Source of the DNA: an uncultured Bacteroidota bacterium | GTDB taxonomy: Bacteria; Bacteroidota; Bacteroidia; 2-12-FULL-35-15 | Reading direction: 5' to 3' | NCBI GenBank assembly: GCA_903889605.1 | Contig: CAISYK010000399.1 | Span: 1-7,585 of the forward strand | Length of the DNA stretch: 7,585 nucleotides | Shown here: positions 6,367 through 7,585 of the stretch, one piece after another | Position numbering within the stretch: position 1 is the first letter of the stretch | How the letters are laid out: each line of letters opens with the position of its first letter | The notes under the pieces: model-generated | Seen by the model: only the letters and a program-made list of their open reading frames with translations | Told to the model about the DNA's origin: nothing | Database searches by the model: none | Position numbers and translations under genes: made by a program

Positions 6367-6431
6367 ACATTATTGTTTTATGCTTAGTTTATTTTATTCA
6401 CATTGGGGGGGGAAATACAGCATTGTGAAAC

Positions 6432-6451
6432 AGGCTTATCTTTTAAAGCCT
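6432..6451 (-). terminator. Possible weak terminator hairpin after the MORN-repeat gene
   Basis: AGGCTT (6432-6437) pairs with AAGCCT (6446-6451) around an eight-base loop, 16 bases past the stop of the gene ending at 6467. On the minus strand it is followed by GTTTC rather than a full T-run, so termination would be partial at most. Confidence 0.3.
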
Positions 6452-6466
6452 AAATAATAGGACAAC

Positions 6467-7081
6467 TTATTTTTCTCCATTCCCATAATCTTTCTTTTCT
6501 TCTATTTTACCTGTGTAAATGTCATATATCAGCCATTCGCCAATACGTTTGTTGTCTTTATAATAACCTTCTGAATATTTCTTTCCACTATCACTGTAAT
6601 ATGTCCATTTCCCTTGTCTAGGCGAGGAAAAGCAATAGCAACAGTCCGTTCCAACTCCTGGATTATCCTGGCTTACAATTAAAATTTCCCCGCAATATTC
6701 TTCTTTATTATCTCCATTATCTCCTTCAGCAAAAGAACCTTTAATAAGTAATGTTCCATTTTCATTATACTCTAAAAACTGACCAATAATTTTTCCCTGC
6801 AAAAATACTTCATGCCTTTTGAGTATACCGGTGCTGTAATATTCATTACGAATTCCAGTTAGTTTTTTGTCAACATAAGTTTCAATATATAATATTGAAG
6901 AATCTTTCATCGAATAACATTCTTTGATAGTAATATTATTCTGATCGGAAAACACTCTGCAATAATACATACTGTCTTTTTCAATCCAGGATGAATCAAT
7001 CTTTGTTTGATTAATTATCTGCCCATCGGCTGACGAGGAACAAATAATAAAAAAAAGAAATAGTCTTTTATAAAGTTTCAT
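6467..7081 (-). CDS. Secreted MORN/YwqK-like repeat protein
   Basis: This 204-residue protein opens with a signal peptide (MKLYKRLFLFFIICSSSADG, probable cleavage near residue 20). The sequence then shows degenerate MORN_2-type repeats of about 20-23 residues: GIRNEYYSTGILKRHEVFLQG (76-96), GQFLEYNENGTLLIKGSFAEG (100-120), GKWTYYSDSGKKYSEGYYKDN (157-177) and GEWLIYDIYTGKIEEKKDYGNG (181-202). The pattern is G-x-W/F-x-x-Y-x-x-x-G followed by a basic strand. The 121-156 insert between repeats carries C130 and a CCYC cluster (147-150), which could form disulfides or bind metal. Proteins of this sort are often annotated as YwqK-family antitoxins, but a signal peptide makes that role doubtful here. 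The gene follows another MORN gene by 33 bases, so they are probably co-transcribed. Function unknown. Confidence 0.8.
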   Translation of the reverse strand: MKLYKRLFLFFIICSSSADGQIINQTKIDSSWIEKDSMYYCRVFSDQNNITIKECYSMKDSSILYIETYVDKKLTGIRNEYYSTGILKRHEVFLQGKIIGQFLEYNENGTLLIKGSFAEGDNGDNKEEYCGEILIVSQDNPGVGTDCCYCFSSPRQGKWTYYSDSGKKYSEGYYKDNKRIGEWLIYDIYTGKIEEKKDYGNGEK

Positions 7082-7114
7082 TGTTCTTGGTTTTGTTTAC
7101 CATTGACATCCATT

Positions 7115-7585
7115 TTAATGCTTTTTTGTGGAGAGTAATTTCCCTTTTTCATCATAATACTCTTCCTTTTTTAGCTTGCCGGATTCTTCGTAATATTTCC
7201 ATAAATCAGTTTTATAGCCGTTACGATAATGACCAATAATTTTTATATTCCCCTTTTTGTAGTAGGCCTTATATTCTCCTTTACAAAACGTCATCTCCCA
7301 TATTCCCGAATAAAAACCTTCTTCTATTTTTTTACCTGATTTTGTTGTGAAAATAAAATATTTTGCATCCGACCAATCCGTTTTACACTTAGCTAATATA
7401 TCTTCACTTTCGTAATTATGCTTTTTTCTTTCATAAAGCTTTCCATTCTTAAATATTAAACTTACTGGCTGCATACTATCACAATAAACAAATTTTTTGC
7501 GAACAAAGTAATTAGTATCCTTACAGGTTTGTTTCGTTTTATCCGCTGCTAATGTTTGCGATTTAATAAACAAAGGAAGATGGTG
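7115..7585 (-). CDS. MORN-repeat protein, 5' end beyond the window
   Basis: The frame is open to the window edge; the visible 156 residues begin HHLPLFIKSQTLAADKTKQ, which reads like the end of a signal peptide, so the true start lies outside. The TTG at 7573 is unlikely to be the start. The C-terminal part contains MORN_2-type repeats: GEYKAYYKKGNIKIIGHYRNG (103-123 of the visible part) and LWKYYEESGKLKKEEYYDEKG (128-148), with a more degenerate unit before (SGKKIEEGFYSGIWEMTF). Four Cys (21, 35, 67, 101) would fit an exported protein with disulfides. It precedes another MORN gene by 33 bases. It is probably an envelope or secreted protein; partner and role are unknown. Confidence 0.75.
   Translation of the reverse strand, partial: HHLPLFIKSQTLAADKTKQTCKDTNYFVRKKFVYCDSMQPVSLIFKNGKLYERKKHNYESEDILAKCKTDWSDAKYFIFTTKSGKKIEEGFYSGIWEMTFCKGEYKAYYKKGNIKIIGHYRNGYKTDLWKYYEESGKLKKEEYYDEKGKLLSTKKH

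Noticed and set aside
7078..7113. An 11-codon minus-strand frame (MDVNGKQNQEQ) between the two MORN genes whose stop overlaps the next ATG
   Set aside because: Too short to support, no leader-peptide or attenuator features; the overlap is probably chance within a short spacer.
7571..7573. TTG as a start codon for the rightmost gene
   Set aside because: The frame stays open to the window edge and the residues before it look like the end of a signal peptide, so the real start is probably outside the window.

Overview
The window is AT-rich and every gene I can support lies on the minus strand, so it reads from right to left. It looks like a member of the Bacteroidota. Shine-Dalgarno motifs are weak or absent and A-rich leaders precede the starts. 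A TAnnTTTG-type -7 element sits upstream of the large membrane protein. The proteins are of Bacteroidota type: an exported beta-barrel whose signal peptide ends just before Gln, small lipoproteins, and secreted MORN/YwqK-like repeat proteins. Genus cannot be told from this sequence.

Right part (7585 to about 5820): a run of small exported proteins. Two consecutive genes encode MORN-type repeat proteins, the first cut by the window edge. They are followed by a small lipoprotein gene whose reading frame is broken at a run of ten A (coding strand). Removing one A joins the two halves into one protein of about 180 residues. No function can be assigned to this group beyond likely envelope location.

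Middle (5588 to 3003): one 861-residue protein with a signal peptide, an N-terminal exported domain, a charged coiled-coil insert and a long beta-rich C-terminal part ending in Trp. It is most likely an outer-membrane beta-barrel of unknown role. A good -7 promoter match precedes it and a weak terminator-like hairpin follows it.

Left part (2865 to about 104): a nitroreductase-like flavoprotein, then an intergenic stretch with nested inverted repeats. Next come an unusually long acyl carrier protein and a FabG-like short-chain reductase separated by only 2 bases, hence almost surely co-transcribed and acting together on an ACP-bound acyl chain. Downstream, past a strongly palindromic intergenic repeat that can fold as a three-way junction, lies the N-terminal part of a radical SAM protein. 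It resembles the MJ0619/Tes family and stops right after the GGEP strand. The ACP, reductase and Tes-like radical SAM together suggest the edge or remnant of a specialised lipid or acyl-chain pathway, but no ketosynthase or other committed enzyme is in view.

No rRNA, tRNA, CRISPR array, transposase or phage gene was recognised. No gene-free stretch exceeds 300 bases; the longest are 2016-2292 and 656-915, and both hold inverted repeats described below.
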